From Pelosinus sp. IPA-1 (GTDB lineage: Bacteria; Bacillota; Negativicutes; DSM-13327): a stretch of 64,000 bases of DNA. Below, in pieces: positions 36,222-45,116 of the stretch. Location of the stretch: positions 62,001 to 126,000 of the forward strand of contig NZ_BSVC01000001.1 of assembly GCF_030269905.1 (NCBI RefSeq), read 5' to 3'. Position 1 is the stretch's first letter, and each line of letters starts with the position of its first letter. A model generated the notes under the pieces. It did not search any database. It saw nothing but the letters and a program-made list of their open reading frames with translations, and was not told the origin of the DNA. The position numbers and the translations under genes were made by a program.

Positions 36222-36238
36222 TGTAAAGATTATATAAA
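36222..36238 (-). promoter_or_regulatory. KdpE-like box upstream of kimA
   Basis: On the minus strand this reads TTTATA-N5-TTTACA, identical in half-sites and spacing to the E. coli KdpE box. The surrounding plus strand is a tandem 11-bp repeat (TAAAGATTATA twice). A possible promoter follows: TTTCCA (36254), 17 bp, TATACT (36277). Confidence 0.5.
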
Positions 36239-36389
36239 GATTATGCAATCACATTTCCATTTTCAATAAAATATTGTATACTTAATCTCATGCAAAATGA
36301 CTGCTTATATTGGGGGGGCCACCTTGTAAATTGATAGTATAGTAATAAATATTTTACCAAAAGATAATACTCGTAGGGGTGGATTAATT

Positions 36390-38234
36390 ATGATGAAATT
36401 TTTTCGGCGAATACTGATTGGCAGACCATTACATAATCAAGAAATGAGCCATGAAAAGCTCCCTAAATGGAAAGCTTTGGCAATATTTTCTTCCGATGCT
36501 CTCTCATCTGTGGCTTATGGCCCTGAGGAAGTCATGATCATGCTAACACTTCCGGGAATTATAGCTTATGGCTATTTAGCACCAATCAGTTTGGCGATTT
36601 TGGCTTTGCTCGCTATTGTCACTTTTTCCTATGTGCAAGTAGCCAAAGTGAACCCCGGCGGCGGTGGTTCCTATTCTGTAGCGATACATAATCTTGGCGA
36701 AATGCCAGCATTAGTAGCTGCAGCTGCCTTATTTGCTGATTACACACTTACTGTGGCCGTAAGTGTTTGTGCTGGTACGGCTGCTCTTTCATCAGCTTTT
36801 CCTATATTGGCAGCGCACGAAGTAGCGATTGATTTAGCTGTTTTATTTTGCATTTTAATGTTAGTGAATCTAAGAGGAGTCAAGGAAGCCTCTACTGCCT
36901 TTGTTTACCCAACCTATGCATTTATTTTTGGTATTATCGCTTTGATTTTTACAGGAATATACCAAGCTTTAACTGGGCAGGCACCCATTATTCCTCCACA
37001 GTCCTTGGAGAAGCAATTTGATTGGACAATGTTAGTACTAATTTTACGTGCCTTCGCCAATGGCTGTAGCTCTATGACTGGGGTAGAAGCCCTCTCTAAT
37101 GGTGTACCCATGTTTCGCTCTCCTGAAGTACGTAATGTAACAATAACGACATATTGGATGTCAGGTATTCTAGGCTTTATGCTTATGGGCATTTCCTTCC
37201 TAATTATGCACTTTCATATTTTACAAATAGAAGGCGTAACCGCCTTGTCGCAAATTGTTGAAATGACTTTTGGACGAGGTTGGGGCTATTACTACATCCA
37301 AATCACCACTATGATCGTGTTATATTTAGCTGCAAATACCTCGTTTAATGGTCTACCTTCTCTTTTATCCCTTTTGGCTAAAGACGGCTACATGCCGCGC
37401 TATCTAGGAATCAGGGGTGAACGCTTGAGTTTCTCTAATGGCATTGTCCTACTCAGTGCGATAGCTGGTCTGTTAATTTTTATTTATGATGGAAATACTG
37501 AGCATCTAATTTCCCTATATGCTATCGGTGTTTTCCTCTCATTTACCATCGCTCAAACAGGTATGGTTGTCCATTGGCGTCGGGAAAGAACCACAGGTTG
37601 GATTATGAATGCTACTATAAATACAATTGGTGCCATTGTCACTGGAATCGTCGTGCTTATTATCGGCATTACTAAATTTTCCCACGGAGCCTGGGCGGTT
37701 ATTGTGTTTATTCCGTTTATGATTTTTATTTTCAAGAAAATTCGTTCTCACTATATTGATATGTCTGAACAACTACACTTACCAATAGAAGACTTTGACC
37801 CTGCGGTTGCTACTACTTTTAAAGTAGGTAGAAATATGGTCATTGTACCTGTTGCTACTCCTACCAATATCGTAGCGCAAACTCTCACATATGCGAAAAG
37901 CATTAGTAAAGATATTGTTGCCTTACATATTGCTACTGATGAAGTAGATGCTCAAAAGGTAACAAAAAAATGGCATGACTGGAATCCGGGTGTTGAATTA
38001 GTAACAGTTTACTCTCCTTACCGCTTAGTTATTCAACCACTACTTGATTACATCATCCAACTAGAGCGCCAAAAAGAACCAGAAGATTATATTACAATTT
38101 TAATCCCTGAGTTCCAAACAAAAAAATGGTGGCACCGTCTGCTTCACAATCAGACAGGTTGGGTGCTCCGTACTTTACTAATTCTAAAGGAAAATGTGAT
38201 TGTGACTAGCGTTCCCTTCCACTTGAAAAAATAG
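36390..38234 (+). CDS. kimA: Potassium importer KimA (APC superfamily; formerly YdaO)
   Basis: 614 aa (Bacillus KimA 607). Twelve membrane helices in the first 450 residues and a C-terminal cytoplasmic domain of about 150 residues. The start L-P-K-W-K-A-L-A-I-F-S-S-D-A-L-S-S-V-A-Y resembles this family, followed by N-P-G-G-G-G-S-Y. KimA is a high-affinity K+/H+ symporter controlled by cyclic-di-AMP in Bacillus. Here no ydaO-type riboswitch is evident; a KdpE-like box is present instead. SD AGGGGTGG. Confidence 0.88.
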   Translation: MMKFFRRILIGRPLHNQEMSHEKLPKWKALAIFSSDALSSVAYGPEEVMIMLTLPGIIAYGYLAPISLAILALLAIVTFSYVQVAKVNPGGGGSYSVAIHNLGEMPALVAAAALFADYTLTVAVSVCAGTAALSSAFPILAAHEVAIDLAVLFCILMLVNLRGVKEASTAFVYPTYAFIFGIIALIFTGIYQALTGQAPIIPPQSLEKQFDWTMLVLILRAFANGCSSMTGVEALSNGVPMFRSPEVRNVTITTYWMSGILGFMLMGISFLIMHFHILQIEGVTALSQIVEMTFGRGWGYYYIQITTMIVLYLAANTSFNGLPSLLSLLAKDGYMPRYLGIRGERLSFSNGIVLLSAIAGLLIFIYDGNTEHLISLYAIGVFLSFTIAQTGMVVHWRRERTTGWIMNATINTIGAIVTGIVVLIIGITKFSHGAWAVIVFIPFMIFIFKKIRSHYIDMSEQLHLPIEDFDPAVATTFKVGRNMVIVPVATPTNIVAQTLTYAKSISKDIVALHIATDEVDAQKVTKKWHDWNPGVELVTVYSPYRLVIQPLLDYIIQLERQKEPEDYITILIPEFQTKKWWHRLLHNQTGWVLRTLLILKENVIVTSVPFHLKK

Positions 38235-38246
38235 ATGAAATTGCCA

Positions 38247-38285
38247 AAAGGAGCAGCTTCAAATTAGAGGCTGCTCCTTTATTTA
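38247..38285 (+). terminator. Terminator after kimA
   Basis: 11-bp perfect stem AAAGGAGCAGC (38247-38257) with 38270-38280, then TTTATTT. Confidence 0.8.
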
Positions 38286-38341
38286 ATGGTGTGATCAATA
38301 AAATGGAATATCTTATTGTAGCTGCAATAAGATGTTAATTA

Positions 38342-38611
38342 TTAGGATCTGATTTTAAATTTAAGCTGATGAATAAAATGAGGATGGGGACTAAATAAGT
38401 GCTTAAGTTCATCTATACTGACAACTTCCGTTGAAACGATAGTGCATTCTCCCAGAAAAGTATTGAGTGCACCACAAAACAGCCAATCCGTATTTGTAAT
38501 ACTTACTTCAATTACCTTACTACCTAGAATCTTTTCATTCATCCAATCCACTACTGTGGAAATCTTAACATCTTTGTCGATCTCGAATGTCACCATCATT
38601 TCTTGTGTCAT
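38342..38611 (-). CDS. Small conserved-looking protein of unknown function
   Basis: 89 aa, soluble, not recognised. Starts M-T-Q-E-M-M-V-T-F-E-I-D and ends H-Q-L-K-F-K-I-R-S. It has a clear AAGGAG SD at good spacing. No opposite-strand gene competes, so it is probably real. It has two cysteines and no metal motif. Convergent with kimA. Confidence 0.6.
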   Translation of the reverse strand: MTQEMMVTFEIDKDVKISTVVDWMNEKILGSKVIEVSITNTDWLFCGALNTFLGECTIVSTEVVSIDELKHLFSPHPHFIHQLKFKIRS

Positions 38612-38910
38612 GATAGATTCTCCTTACTACTTCTTTTTTCCTATTTCATCTTGATGATAACATGATCTCATCTCAAGAAGGCGTAAAGAAACAAAGGATT
38701 TATATCAAGAAAAAGTAAAGAAATCTAGGTTTAAATAACACAGTTTATAGCATGCTGTTAATTTACAAATTAGCCGTATGCTATTTTCAATTTTTGACGA
38801 ATTTCCACAAAAATTTTAATTCTATACCTTTTGGCGGAGGCATGAATGTTGCAAATGATTTATTATAGGATCCATAGAGCTCTATTTTTGTAAATTGAAT
38901 ATGTTAGATT

Positions 38911-38986
38911 TCGGCAAACTTATCGAAAGGTAAGGACGCAAAGCTATGGGTCTAAGAATCTTAGGATTTAAGGCTGCCAGGTTGCC
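38911..38986 (+). ncRNA. Cyclic-di-GMP-I (GEMM) riboswitch aptamer
   Basis: All class-I hallmarks are present in order: G-GCAAAC, a GAAA tetraloop hairpin (CTTATCGAAAGGTAAG), GACGCAAAGC, GGGTCTAAG...CTTAGG hairpin, and GCCAGGTTGCC closing the P1 stem with GGCAA at 38912. It lies 130 nt before a chemoreceptor gene, a typical client. The sequence 38640-38900 upstream holds nothing recognised. Confidence 0.93.
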
Positions 38987-38987
38987 A

Positions 38988-39022
38988 TTGACAGATGTCA
39001 ATGTTGCCAATTGGCAGTTTTT
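38988..39022 (+). terminator. Expression-platform hairpins of the c-di-GMP riboswitch
   Basis: TTGACAGATGTCAA and then TGCCAATTGGCA followed by GTTTTT, directly after the aptamer. TTGCC in this hairpin can compete with the aptamer 3' arm, so ligand binding may switch termination (direction not determinable by eye). Confidence 0.65.
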
Positions 39023-39116
39023 AATATTTTAAGAAAGAAGGTAATAGATTTAGAAGATTGTTCTTAGCAATAGTTGAAATCAAAAAAACTTACAATAACA
39101 GGAGTGTGTTCTATTT

Positions 39117-40817
39117 ATGAATAGTAAAAAAAGATTACCTATCATTTTACAGTTAACAAGTATGTTTGCTATCGCTGCAATGCTATTATTATCAGCCCTT
39201 GGTTATACAATTTATAATTATCTTTCACTAGGCGACGAGTCAAATAAGCTGGTATCATATACTGCTGTTAGAACAATGTCTATTAAAGAAGCTCATACAG
39301 ATTATGTTAGAGCCCTTCTTAATTTCCGTGGATTCCTGCTGTATCCTGATGGAGCAGCTTATGAGCAAGGATATCAGGAAGATATGAAAAAAGCCATTAA
39401 AACAGTGAAAGAATTTAATTCCAGTTCCGTGAATCAAGATTCAACTGAAGAAGGTGCTAAACTTGAAAAGCTACTAAATGAATATTTAGGCCTTGTTGAA
39501 AAAATGATAATTGCCAAGAAAACCAATGATCCAACACTGAATCAACTGACTACAGAGGGGCGAAAGCATACAAAAGATATTGAAGATCAGTTTACAAAAC
39601 TAGCTGAGACACAACAGAAATCTATGACAGATAAAAGCAATCTTATGATTACCCACGCCCAAAATAACAGTAGGAATATTATTTTACTGAGTACTTTAAT
39701 TTTTATAATGGCCTGTATTGTGGTAATTTGGTATAGTCGCAATTTGGCAATGCGTTTTAGATATTTAACAAAATCAATGACTATGATTGGGCAACTAGAC
39801 CTTACGGAAAAGGATATTGAAATTCGTCGAAATGATGAAATTGGGGATATGGGGAACATCCTTAATTCTATGCGTAATTCTCTAAAAGAAATTGTTGCCC
39901 TGCTGCACACTAGTTCTCGAACATTGGCAGCATCCAGTGAAGAGTTGAGTGCATCAGTCGAAGGACACCTAGAAACCGTAGATATTGTAGCTAATAGTAC
40001 GGGAGAGATTGCTGCTGGTGCTTCTAAAAATTCCGATAGTATTATCAATATCTCAGGAGCAGTTGAAAAAATTTCAGCTGGTGCAGAGGAAATTAACGCC
40101 AATGCAACAGAGGTAAATTCCAATACACAAAATGCAGTGGCGGAAGTAGATCGTGGTATGTCCATGTTACAAGCCGTGGTAGAACAAAATGAAAACGTTG
40201 CCTCTTCTATGGCTGAGATTACAATAGTAACAGAAAAATTGGCGCAAGGATCCCAGGAAATTAAAGGGATAGTGGATGTAATCACCAATCTTGCAGGACA
40301 AACAAATCTTCTAGCCCTAAATGCAGCAATTGAAGCTGCCAGAGCAGGGGAAGCAGGGCGGGGATTTGCGGTTGTCGCAGAAGAGGTTCGTAAGCTAGCC
40401 GAACAAAGTGAAAAATCTACAAAAGAAATCACAGAGATCATTTCCAACATGGGAAGTGAGATTGAAGTGTCAGTAAATGCAGTGGAACGAGCGAACGGAG
40501 AGGTTATAAAATGTAAAACCTCAGCTCTCGATACACAAAAGGGCTTTCAACTCATTGCGAAAAGGTTAACTACTGTAAAAGATGGTATTGAGCAAATTGC
40601 TTCTGCAATTGGTGAAACTGCTTTGGGGACACAGTCTATGGTAACTAGTGTAGAAACCATACGGCTTGTAGCAGATACTACCTCGGAAGGTATTCAAACC
40701 GTTGCAGCCTCCACGGAGGAACAATCTGCCAGTATGCATGAAATTGGTGATAACGCTGATTCACTCGCGAAATTGGCAACGGAGCTGAATGCAGTAGTTC
40801 AAAAGTTTAAAGTATAA
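39117..40817 (+). CDS. Methyl-accepting chemotaxis protein
   Basis: 566 aa. TM1 at about residues 10-31, a four-helix-bundle-type extracytoplasmic sensor to about 186, TM2 at about 187-206, HAMP to 260. The cytoplasmic signalling domain has the hairpin tip [20 protein letters not shown]. It is controlled by the c-di-GMP riboswitch and followed after 38 nt by cheV. Ligand unknown. Confidence 0.95.
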   Translation: MNSKKRLPIILQLTSMFAIAAMLLLSALGYTIYNYLSLGDESNKLVSYTAVRTMSIKEAHTDYVRALLNFRGFLLYPDGAAYEQGYQEDMKKAIKTVKEFNSSSVNQDSTEEGAKLEKLLNEYLGLVEKMIIAKKTNDPTLNQLTTEGRKHTKDIEDQFTKLAETQQKSMTDKSNLMITHAQNNSRNIILLSTLIFIMACIVVIWYSRNLAMRFRYLTKSMTMIGQLDLTEKDIEIRRNDEIGDMGNILNSMRNSLKEIVALLHTSSRTLAASSEELSASVEGHLETVDIVANSTGEIAAGASKNSDSIINISGAVEKISAGAEEINANATEVNSNTQNAVAEVDRGMSMLQAVVEQNENVASSMAEITIVTEKLAQGSQEIKGIVDVITNLAGQTNLLALNAAIEAARAGEAGRGFAVVAEEVRKLAEQSEKSTKEITEIISNMGSEIEVSVNAVERANGEVIKCKTSALDTQKGFQLIAKRLTTVKDGIEQIASAIGETALGTQSMVTSVETIRLVADTTSEGIQTVAASTEEQSASMHEIGDNADSLAKLATELNAVVQKFKV

Positions 40818-40855
40818 GTGAAACCGTTATATTAAAATTCGGTGGAGGCATTTTT

Positions 40856-41776
40856 ATGAGTGAAATTGCGAATGATAAAAAGGGGATCTTATTAGAGACG
40901 GGTACAAATGAGTTTGAAATTATTGAGTTTATAGTTGGCAAAGTGCATTATGGAATTAATGTTGCGAAAGTAAGAGAAGTAATTACTCCAGTTCCTGTTA
41001 CGCCAATGCCAAATTCACATCCTAATGTGGATGGAATTTTTACCTTGCGTGGACGGGTGATGCCACTAGTTAATTTGCTGACGTGCTTAGGAGTTGAAGA
41101 CCAAGAAGCAGCTAGCAAAAATATTATTATAAGTGAGTTAAACACTTTTTTTGTAGGTTTTCTAGTAAATCAAGTTTCGCGGATACATAGGGTATCATGG
41201 TCTGCGATGGAACCAGTCCCTGATACTGCTGCTGATTCTGACATGGCTGTTGGTATTATCAAGCTAGAGGAGAAGATAATTATTCTATTGGATTTTGAAA
41301 AAATTATTGCTGAAATTAATCCTCAAATTAATGCTAAAATGGTAGATGTTTCTCAAGGGAGTGTTGAATTGCAGGCTGTCAGGAAGACGAAGAAAATCAT
41401 GATTGCTGAAGATTCCAAAATGCTAAGAGAGCTTTTGATAGAGTCACTTCACAAAGTTGGGTATATCAATATAACAACCTATCCTAATGGTAAAGATGCT
41501 TGGGATGCATTAGCGGCATTTGCAGATGGAGGATTGCCCATCGAAGAAAATGTACATACACTGATTACCGATATAGAAATGCCACAAATGGATGGGCATC
41601 ATTTATTGAAGAAGGTTAGAGAAAACAAAAAACTGGAAAAATTGCCTGTATTAATTTTTTCTTCTTTAATTAATGAAGAAATGCGTCTCAAAGGCGAAAC
41701 GATCGGAGCGAATGGTCAAGCTTCCAAGCCAGAAATTAATAAATTGATTAATTTATTAGATACAATGAGCCTATAA
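40856..41776 (+). CDS. cheV: Chemotaxis coupling protein CheV
   Basis: 306 aa. N-terminal CheW domain (about residues 15-165) with G-I-N-V-A-K-V-R-E-V-I and G-I-F-T-L-R-G-R-V-M-P. C-terminal receiver domain (about 180-306) with A-E-D-S, phospho-acceptor in L-I-T-D-I-E-M-P, and K in A-S-K-P-E. It couples receptors to CheA and adapts the response. Co-transcribed with the MCP, thus probably also under c-di-GMP control. Confidence 0.95.
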   Translation: MSEIANDKKGILLETGTNEFEIIEFIVGKVHYGINVAKVREVITPVPVTPMPNSHPNVDGIFTLRGRVMPLVNLLTCLGVEDQEAASKNIIISELNTFFVGFLVNQVSRIHRVSWSAMEPVPDTAADSDMAVGIIKLEEKIIILLDFEKIIAEINPQINAKMVDVSQGSVELQAVRKTKKIMIAEDSKMLRELLIESLHKVGYINITTYPNGKDAWDALAAFADGGLPIEENVHTLITDIEMPQMDGHHLLKKVRENKKLEKLPVLIFSSLINEEMRLKGETIGANGQASKPEINKLINLLDTMSL

Positions 41777-41813
41777 ATATATTGTAAAGAAGATAGTTAA
41801 AACGTTCTAAGAA

Positions 41814-41856
41814 AAAAGGATGTTAGGGAGTAAATACTCCCTAACATCCTTTTCTT
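41814..41856. terminator. Terminator after cheV, shared with the convergent gene
   Basis: 19-bp perfect stem (41814-41832 with 41835-41853), T-rich after, A-rich before. Confidence 0.85.
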
Positions 41857-41884
41857 ACTATATGTCGTTAACGCAAAAGATAAA

Positions 41885-42220
41885 TTACCACTTGCCCTTT
41901 GTGATATGGTTTTCTATTTCTGCTTTTGAGCGCTGTTTAATAACGTAGGCTTCCTGTTTTGCTTGTGTAAAACCAGACGTACAGGGAGGATCAAGATTAA
42001 TCTCAATACCCTCTTTTGCTAGTTTTACAATTTGGTCGGTTAAAGCAATAATTTCCATATGGATGTCATTCGTTCTTTCTGACTTGTAAATCTTAGCGGT
42101 ATCCTCCGCGGTTAATTCAATAAATTTTTCTTGTGGCTGACCACATTTGGGACATTTGTCAATTGCATTATCCCCTTCATGAATAAAACTGCAAACGCTG
42201 CATTTAAAAAGGTTTTTCAT
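41885..42220 (-). CDS. Rubredoxin-like zinc/iron ribbon protein
   Basis: 111 aa. The N terminus has F-K-C-S-V-C-S-F-I-H-E-G then C-P-K-C-G, the rubredoxin-type knuckle pair found at the end of rubrerythrins. The rest is helical (about residues 35-110) and includes K-S-E-R-T-N-D-I-H and D-P-P-C. No ferritin-like diiron domain is present, so it is not rubrerythrin. Probable electron carrier or metal-binding protein. SD AAGGAG. Confidence 0.7.
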   Translation of the reverse strand: MKNLFKCSVCSFIHEGDNAIDKCPKCGQPQEKFIELTAEDTAKIYKSERTNDIHMEIIALTDQIVKLAKEGIEINLDPPCTSGFTQAKQEAYVIKQRSKAEIENHITKGKW

Positions 42221-42283
42221 TGTTTAACAATCTCCTTTTTACATATTATTCTAGTTAGTGACACTATTCGCTAAAAGAAATTA

Positions 42284-42310
42284 AAATCCTTCTTATATAA
42301 AGAAGGATTC
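42284..42310 (-). terminator. Terminator after the yeiH-like gene
   Basis: AATCCTTCTT...AAGAAGGATT hairpin of 10 bp, followed on the minus strand by TTTTAATTTC. Confidence 0.65.
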
Positions 42311-42336
42311 AGATAGAGGGAAGCGGACTATTGTAG

Positions 42337-43332
42337 TCACCATATTTGTAAATAATGCTGTACTGCAAGTGATACAAGCGCTACTGCTAACCAACAGGAT
42401 AGTCCGAGTAGTATTGGCCTAATACCATTATTAAATATATGTTTGAGATGTGTTTTTAGACCTATGGCGGCCATAGCTATAACGATAAAAAACTTTCCAG
42501 TGTGGGAAAGGAACTCACAGACAACTTGAGGGATAAATCCAGTTGTGTTTATAATGGAGGCTGCTAAAAATCCTAAAATAAACCAAGGAAATATTTTTGC
42601 AATACCAAAATTGCCCGTACTAGTTTTTTTCCTTGCAATAATAAGAGCAAGCGTTAATGTGACTGGTACAATCATTAAGGCGCGGGTTAATTTAACAATG
42701 GTAGCAAAATTACCTGCTTCATGACTGTAGGAATAACCGGCGGCCACTACCGAAGAGGTATCATTGATCGCCGTTCCTGCCCACATTCCAAAACCCATAT
42801 CATTCATACCAAGTATGTGGCCCATGAAGGGGAAGATAAACACGGCGGCTATATTAAATAAAAATATTGTTGAAATAGAATAGGCGACATCTTTATCTTT
42901 GGCAGATATTACAGGTGCGGTAGCTGCTATTGCAGACCCACCGCAAATTGCTGTTCCTACGCCAATAAGAATACTCGTATTTCCTGGCAACTTTAAATAC
43001 TTACCTACAAGCCAAGCAGATATGAATGCGGCACTTAATGTGAAAATCATGATGTATAAAGATTGGCTACCTACTTTAAAAACATTAAATAGGTTCATTT
43101 CAAAACCAAGTAGTATGATGGAAGCTTGCAGGATTTTTTTTGATGAAAATGTAATACCATCTTCATAAATAGCAGGCCTTTTCCAGCATGCTATTATCAT
43201 GCCTAAGAGTATTCCGAATACGGGGCCTCCTATTAATGGCACAACGTCCCCTAAAAACCAAGATGGGATGGCTATTGCAATAACAATACAAACTCCCGGT
43301 AAAATCTTTATTAAGTTGGCATTCTGTATCAT
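42337..43332 (-). CDS. YeiH/UPF0324 family membrane transporter (putative sulfate exporter)
   Basis: 331 aa with about ten helices. Family motifs: G-G-P-V-F-G-I-L-L-G-M at the start, I-L-L-G-F-E-M-N, G-V-G-T-A-I-C-G-G-S-A-I-A-A-T-A-P, and A-G-T-A-I-N-D-T-S-S-V-V-A-A. Members are called putative sulfate exporters. Direct evidence of substrate is poor. ATG after AAAGGAGG. Monocistronic; no LysR gene beside it. The upstream 43333-43477 shows only an AT-rich promoter-like region. Confidence 0.88.
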   Translation of the reverse strand: MIQNANLIKILPGVCIVIAIAIPSWFLGDVVPLIGGPVFGILLGMIIACWKRPAIYEDGITFSSKKILQASIILLGFEMNLFNVFKVGSQSLYIMIFTLSAAFISAWLVGKYLKLPGNTSILIGVGTAICGGSAIAATAPVISAKDKDVAYSISTIFLFNIAAVFIFPFMGHILGMNDMGFGMWAGTAINDTSSVVAAGYSYSHEAGNFATIVKLTRALMIVPVTLTLALIIARKKTSTGNFGIAKIFPWFILGFLAASIINTTGFIPQVVCEFLSHTGKFFIVIAMAAIGLKTHLKHIFNNGIRPILLGLSCWLAVALVSLAVQHYLQIW

Positions 43333-43477
43333 ATAAATTCCTCCTTTGCCTACTGTGATAATATCATTTGAAGGTTGATACGTAAAATACTATAATATGA
43401 TAAAACGGATAGGCTATTACCTATAGATATAAAGTGAGAAGAGAAGCTTAAAGTAGTAGTGACCTAAAAAAATAATA

Positions 43478-43512
43478 AAAAATACTACTCCAGATACTGG
43501 AGTAGTATTTTT
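43478..43512 (-). terminator. Terminator after emrB
   Basis: 16-bp perfect stem (43478-43493 with 43497-43512), loop ATA, T-rich on the minus strand. Confidence 0.8.
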
Positions 43513-43550
43513 ATTGACTTGAAGGGGAATCCGCCTTAAATGGTATTTTA

Positions 43551-45116
43551 TTAGTGTGTGGCAATGGGAGCACCTTTTTTCTTAATTGTATTACCCGGCA
43601 TTAGCAGGGCAACAATGGCTAAAACCACCAAAATGATGGCGACGTAGTTGTAAGCATCTCGATAGGCAAGAATACTTGCTTGATGGATAAGCTCTTGATA
43701 AATTTTCCCCATAGCTGTTGATGACGCTTGAGAGTATGGTACACCAAGATTCATAATTGATTGGGTGTAGCTTGCTATTGAACTGTGAAAGCCTGGGTCA
43801 GCAGCCGTTAGATGCTGTACAAGATAAGATTGTTCCATCTGCTGACTATGCAAGAGTTTGTTTGTGACCAATGCAATACCAATACTGCCACCTAAATTAC
43901 GCATTAGGGAAACAATTGCGGATGCATTGCTGCTATTTTCGGGAGAAATTTTTGAGAAAGCAAGTGTACTGGCAGGTATGAACAGGAATGGGATACCAAC
44001 TGTCTGAAGAGCACGTACTAAGACGAAGGTGCTGTAACCCGTTTGAGGCGTCACAAATCCAGTTGCCCACATACCAACAGCGGTAATCAGCATACCAAAA
44101 GAGATAAGGTATTTTGACTGAAATACATTGACGAGTCTGCCAACGACAGGCATCATAACGAGGGTAGCAATTCCTCCTGGCGAAAGTACAAGTCCAGATA
44201 AGGTAGAATCATAGCCAAAATTTGTTTGTACCAGCATAGGTAACAGCATGGCACTTGAGTAAAGGGCAAAACCGACAAAGAAAATCATAATGCAGGGTAA
44301 ACTGAAACTAGGAATAGCAAAAAGCTTCAGCTGGACTACAGGATTTTTTTGCCGTAATAACCAGAAAACTGCCAAAATGAGGCCAGCGGCGGCAATAAAG
44401 GCAAAGATCATGATAAAGGGACTGTCAAACCAATCTTCTTGTTGCCCTTTATCTAGAACGATTTGCAGCGCTCCAAGGCCGAGGGCGATGAGGCTAAGGC
44501 CAATATAATCAATAGAGTCCACCTTTTGCTTTTGCGCACTAGGCGGATCCACAACCAAAATCTTGACCAGAAAAGCGGCTAACAGGCCGACAGGTACATT
44601 CATGAAAAAAATCCAGCGCCAACTAAAATTATCTGTGATAAGACCTCCTAGGGTTGGTCCTAAAATTGGTGCTAATACTGTTGTTATACCTGTAATAGCA
44701 AATGCCATCCCAAGTTTTTCAGGGGGAAAGCTATCTTTGATGATCGCCTGTTGGCTAGGCTGCAAGCCGCCCCCTGTCAAACCCTGTAGCAATCGAAAAA
44801 CGATTAGCATGGGCAGGGACGTTGCAATACCGCACAAAAACGAGGTTAAAGTAAATCCCAAAATACAAAAGATAAAAAAATTCTTGCGCCCCATCAGTGC
44901 GGATAACCAGCCAGACAGGGGAAGGATAATACCATTAGCTACTAGATAGGAGGTTAGTACCCAGGTACTTTCCTCCGAACTAGCTCCTAGCGAGCCGGAA
45001 ATATGAGCAAGCGCAACATTGGCAATCGTTGTATCCAGCACTTCCATAAAAGCAGCAAGACTGACAGCGGTTGATATCAATAGCGGGTTTACAGGCTTTA
45101 GAGCGTCGTCACTCAT
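43551..45116 (-). CDS. emrB: DHA2-family drug:H+ antiporter EmrB-like
   Basis: 521 aa, fourteen-helix MFS permease. F-M-E-V-L-D-T-T-I-A-N-V-A-L is the DHA2 motif D1, G-R-K-N-F-F is motif A, and F-R-L-L-Q-G-L-T-G-G-G-L-Q-P is motif B/C-like. With the HlyD-type adaptor next to it, it should pump drugs or fatty acids across the envelope; the diderm envelope suggests an outer-membrane TolC-type partner elsewhere. It starts inside the end of emrA (8-nt overlap). Confidence 0.93.
   Translation of the reverse strand: MSDDALKPVNPLLISTAVSLAAFMEVLDTTIANVALAHISGSLGASSEESTWVLTSYLVANGIILPLSGWLSALMGRKNFFIFCILGFTLTSFLCGIATSLPMLIVFRLLQGLTGGGLQPSQQAIIKDSFPPEKLGMAFAITGITTVLAPILGPTLGGLITDNFSWRWIFFMNVPVGLLAAFLVKILVVDPPSAQKQKVDSIDYIGLSLIALGLGALQIVLDKGQQEDWFDSPFIMIFAFIAAAGLILAVFWLLRQKNPVVQLKLFAIPSFSLPCIMIFFVGFALYSSAMLLPMLVQTNFGYDSTLSGLVLSPGGIATLVMMPVVGRLVNVFQSKYLISFGMLITAVGMWATGFVTPQTGYSTFVLVRALQTVGIPFLFIPASTLAFSKISPENSSNASAIVSLMRNLGGSIGIALVTNKLLHSQQMEQSYLVQHLTAADPGFHSSIASYTQSIMNLGVPYSQASSTAMGKIYQELIHQASILAYRDAYNYVAIILVVLAIVALLMPGNTIKKKGAPIATH

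Noticed and set aside
36175-36389. ydaO-type c-di-AMP riboswitch before kimA
   Set aside because: Expected for kimA, but none of the conserved G/C-rich joining segments could be found in this AT-rich stretch.
39587-40450. 287-codon open frame on the minus strand
   Set aside because: It lies entirely inside the chemoreceptor gene, whose domains are clear. The translated product is Ser/Ile/Ala-rich low-complexity, as expected for an antisense shadow.
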